Part shown: one piece after another, positions 61,976 through 64,000 of the stretch
Layout: each line of letters begins with the position of its first letter
How positions within the stretch are numbered: position 1 is the first letter of the stretch
DNA from: an uncultured Dysosmobacter sp.
GTDB taxonomy: Bacteria; Bacillota; Clostridia; Oscillospirales; Oscillospiraceae
Length of the DNA: 64,000 nt
Assembly: GCA_934565855.1 (NCBI GenBank)
Contig: CAKTIO010000002.1
Coordinates: 310,001-374,000 of the forward strand
Direction of reading: 5' to 3'
Notes under the pieces: generated by a model
The model's input: the letters and a program-made list of their open reading frames with translations, nothing else
Told to the model about the DNA's origin: nothing
Databases searched by the model: none
Position numbers and translations under genes: made by a program

Positions 61976-62494
61976 TTACTTGCCTGCCTTCGGGGAGAGG
62001 AAAATGGACATCATGCGTCCTTCCAGTTTGGCAGACTTATCCAAAGTTGCTGTCTCGGCGCACTGTTCCGCGAACCGATCCAGCAAGTCCTTGCCAATAT
62101 CCGTGTGTGCCATTTCACGACCGCGGAACCGAACGGAAACCTTGACGCGGTTTCCATCAGCAATAAACTTCTGCGCGTTCCGGAGCTTGGTGTTGAAGTC
62201 TCCGATGTCAATGCCGGGAGACATCCGGATCTCCTTGATTTCCACCACATGCTGGTTCTTTTTTGCTTCCTTTTCCCGCTTGCCCTGCTCAAACTTGAAC
62301 TTTCCATAGTTCATCATCTTGCAGACGGGCGGCACAGCCTGCGGAGAAATTTTTACCAGGTCCAAGCCCTTTTCATCGGCGATCCTCAATGCGTCTGCCG
62401 GTGCCATAATGCCCAGCTGTTCACCGTCGGCACCAATCAGCCGGATCTCCTTGTCCTTGATCTCCTCGTTCAGTTCATGCACTGCTTTACTAAT
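61976..62494 (-). CDS. infC: Translation initiation factor IF-3 (ATT start)
   Basis: 172 residues from ATT 62494. GGAGGTG lies nine bases ahead, and there is no suitable ATG, GTG or TTG near: the protein should begin with ISKAVHELNEEI followed by KDKEIRLIGADGEQLGIM. The C-terminal domain is normal (ALRIADEKGLDLVKISPQAV, NYGKFKFEQGKREKEAKKNQ). Use of ATT lets IF-3 limit its own synthesis, as in other bacteria. First gene of infC-rpmI-rplT. Confidence 0.93.
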   Translation of the reverse strand: MSKAVHELNEEIKDKEIRLIGADGEQLGIMAPADALRIADEKGLDLVKISPQAVPPVCKMMNYGKFKFEQGKREKEAKKNQHVVEIKEIRMSPGIDIGDFNTKLRNAQKFIADGNRVKVSVRFRGREMAHTDIGKDLLDRFAEQCAETATLDKSAKLEGRMMSIFLSPKAGK

Positions 62495-62700
62495 GGTCGA
62501 AGCACCTCCATTCAAAATAACAAAACGCGGATACCATTTCGGCATCCGCGTAATCCACCGGACAGAACCAATCACTCCACAGAGCGGAGGATGGCTGTCA
62601 ACAAACCGCTTCCGCGGTCTGATTACCGTGTTAACCTCTTTGCTGATGCGCAGGAGGTGAGGCGGATGCAATCAGCCTACTTTGTTTTGCTGGATTATTA
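62495..62700 (-). promoter_or_regulatory. infC operon leader with attenuator (L20-leader-like)
   Basis: On the minus strand the region ahead of infC has paired GC-rich segments (such as ACCGCGGAAGCGGT) and ends in a terminator-type hairpin, ACGCGGATGCC with GGTATCCGCGT (62525-62551), followed by TTTTGTTATTTTG, just before the infC ribosome site. This resembles the L20-controlled leader of Firmicutes infC operons, where L20 binding favours the terminator. The exact 5' end is a guess. Confidence 0.65.
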
Positions 62701-62828
62701 TATCAACCGCTTCACTGAATGTCAAGTCTAATTTTTCTATATTTTTTCGCAGCCGCCGCATAAATCCAGTGCAGCCGGTCCACAATAGCGGTGTACTCAG
62801 TCTTCATTGGAGAGGAGGTGTTCCTTCA

Positions 62829-62954
62829 ATGTCTCAGAATCAGCAGCGTGAAAATCAGAACCAGAAGCAGAACAAAAATCAGCAGAACAACCAGAGCCAG
62901 CAGAACCAGCAGGAGAAAAAGCAGAATCAGACCAACCAGCAGAAGGACCGCTGA
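62829..62954 (+). CDS. Q/N-rich small protein (41 aa)
   Basis: GGAGAGGAGGTG is eight bases before the ATG. The 41 residues contain 17 Gln, 10 Asn and 5 Lys (for example NQNQKQNKNQQNNQSQQ), with no hydrophobic core. The clear ribosome site and a following terminator support it as a gene. It could be a spore or coat-associated peptide, as sporeformers have several short hydrophilic ones, but no family is recognised. Confidence 0.6.
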   Translation: MSQNQQRENQNQKQNKNQQNNQSQQNQQEKKQNQTNQQKDR

Positions 62955-62969
62955 CCTGCCCTTCCCCGC

Positions 62970-63001
62970 AAAAAGGAGACGGAAATTCCGTCTCCTTTTT
63001 T
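62970..63001. terminator. Bidirectional terminator between Q/N-rich gene and lysozyme gene
   Basis: AAAAAGGAGACGGAA with a matching TTCCGTCTCCTTTTT arm and a 1-2 base loop; T runs on both strands suit the converging genes. Confidence 0.92.
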
Positions 63002-63004
63002 CTG

Positions 63005-64000
63005 TCAGCGCAGGAACTGAATGTTGGTATCCACCCTTCCCCCGATTCCATTGATAGAGGTCTTATCACTGTACTGCCAGTAATCCATCTGGTAATAGAA
63101 GCTGGGATACACCTTCTCCGCAGAAGTGGTGGTATATTTATACTCCGGATACCACAGCTGGTAATCGCTCAGCTGGCTCAGGTCAAACTTTACATACCCC
63201 ACATATTTGCTGACGTACACCATCGCATCATATCCGGCTTCCTCAATGCGCTGGCAAAACGCCTTTGCTGCCGCGGTCGCCACTGCGGGGTCCGTGCCAT
63301 ACACCCGATAGGTGCTGTCCTTCATCTCCCAGTCAAACGCCACCGGACCGCTGATCTTATGTCCGTCCAGCAGAGAGATCACATAGTCTGCCTCCTCTAC
63401 CGCCTCTTCCACAGAAATTGCCTGAGAGAAGATATACACACCCGTATCAATCCCGGCAGCCATTGCGCCATCAATATTCGCGGCGTAAAAGGCATCCGGA
63501 TACAGAACACCTGTGGAGGTGCCGCGAAGGGCGACCCGCACCATTGCAAAGTCCACCCCATCCTGCCGGACTGCGTCCCAGTCGATGTCTCCAGTGGTAT
63601 TCCGGTTCTGATACGCGGCTACGTCAATTCCGAAGCGGGTATCAAACTTTCCGCCGCTGTATACCAGCCTACCGTTTTCATCCCAGTAAAAATCACTTGC
63701 TGTCAGTTCATTTTTTTCCAGCTCCGGGTCAATGGAGATCTTCTGCCCGTTATACATAAAATAATCCTTCGGCTCCTCCGGTACTGACGGTTCCTCCGGC
63801 TCCGTATTATGGGACGGCTCCTCCGGCACCGGCACTGGCGTGGTCGTTCTCTCCACCGCCGCCTTGCCCAGGTTCTGGATCTGCCCCTGCACCGTCACAT
63901 CCGTCAGCGTGACCGTGCCGCTGACGCCCGGTGCAATGATCAGGTCTCCGGAAATATCCATCCCCTTCAGGTTCGCGCCATTCGTTCCATTTACCATCAG
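63005..64000 (-). CDS. GH25-type lysozyme-like protein, C-terminal part (partial)
   Basis: The frame stays open to the window edge, so the N-terminus (and any signal peptide) is missing. Visible: a beta-rich stretch (LKGMDISGDLIIAPGVSGTV), a Pro/Glu-rich linker (VPEEPSHNTEPEEPSVPEEP), then a GH25 domain with GIDVAAYQNRNTTGDIDW, VYIFSQAISVEEAVEEADYV and the catalytic region VAFDWEMKD, ending DTNIQFL. GH25 enzymes cut the MurNAc-GlcNAc bond. Likely secreted, cell-wall acting. No relation to neighbours is evident. Confidence 0.87.
   Translation of the reverse strand: MMVNGTNGANLKGMDISGDLIIAPGVSGTVTLTDVTVQGQIQNLGKAAVERTTTPVPVPEEPSHNTEPEEPSVPEEPKDYFMYNGQKISIDPELEKNELTASDFYWDENGRLVYSGGKFDTRFGIDVAAYQNRNTTGDIDWDAVRQDGVDFAMVRVALRGTSTGVLYPDAFYAANIDGAMAAGIDTGVYIFSQAISVEEAVEEADYVISLLDGHKISGPVAFDWEMKDSTYRVYGTDPAVATAAAKAFCQRIEEAGYDAMVYVSKYVGYVKFDLSQLSDYQLWYPEYKYTTTSAEKVYPSFYYQMDYWQYSDKTSINGIGGRVDTNIQFLR

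Noticed and set aside
1..64000. CRISPR arrays, tRNA or rRNA genes, and IS transposases
   Set aside because: I looked for regular spaced repeats, tRNA 3' arms and transposase motifs on both strands and found none; the only repeat-rich part is the yebC element, where the repeats are short and not in array form.

Overview
This window looks like the chromosome of a spore-forming, anaerobic, butyrate-type Clostridia member, most like the Oscillospiraceae (an inference from gene content and order, not a database match). The support is a dense sporulation gene set (spoIVA, the spoIIIAA-AH operon, sipL, spoVM, yunB, ytfJ/gerW-like, a dacF-like carboxypeptidase), a Firmicutes-type ispH-S1 fusion, a butyryl-CoA:acetate-type CoA-transferase, the cdaA-cdaR and prkC-prpC signalling pairs, and strong GGAGG ribosome sites. 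There are no rRNA or tRNA genes and no CRISPR array. Most genes lie on the minus strand in long operons with ATGA-type overlaps.

Layout. 1-636: 5' part of spoIVA. 0.87-3.7 kb (plus strand): a polar amino acid ABC transporter whose binding protein appears circularly permuted, then a Lar-like zinc-ribbon protein. 3.76-7.1 kb: ispA, xseB, xseA, nusB and an Asp23 protein. 7.2-11.9 kb: the complete spoIIIA operon behind a SigE-like promoter. 11.9-16.6 kb: ligA, yunB, murD and RNase P RNA.

16.66-23.56 kb: a small integrated element flanked by 118-bp direct repeats that are copies of the 3' end of yebC. It carries two tyrosine recombinases, an SprT-like metalloprotein, small membrane peptides, a two-gene minus-strand unit, several repeat clusters, and one unknown gene whose frame is interrupted only by two TAG codons in the same local context.

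23.4-28.1 kb: yebC, nif3-like, trmK, a DUF1858 protein, sipL, a 24-codon spoVM and a 51-aa membrane protein. 28.1-42.9 kb: a long housekeeping run: rsgA, prkC, prpC, rlmN, rsmB, a YugP-like protease, fmt, def, priA, rpoZ, gmk, remA, yicC, a DnaJ-domain protein, a DUF5685-like protein and an RseC-like protein. 42.9-49.3 kb: cdaR, cdaA, a cysteine desulfurase with a DUF3343 partner, ispF, ispD and the CoA-transferase. 49.5-60.1 kb: ispH-rpsA, plsC, cmk, a BaiN-like flavoprotein, an RpiR regulator, rluB, a dacF-like gene, ytfJ, a DUF2953 protein, scpB, scpA and a site-2 protease. 60.2-64 kb: a lipoprotein divergent from an XRE regulator across a 17-bp inverted repeat, the infC-rpmI-rplT operon with an attenuator-like leader and an ATT start, a Q/N-rich 41-aa peptide, and a GH25-type lysozyme running off the window.

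Functionally, spoIVA, sipL and spoVM encode the basement layer of the spore coat. The SpoIIIA proteins build the mother-cell half of the feeding channel. ispA, ispD, ispF and ispH supply isoprenoids. The points most worth a second look are the permuted binding protein, the yebC-targeted element, its two-TAG gene, and the missing start/stop boundary between spoIIIAF and spoIIIAG.
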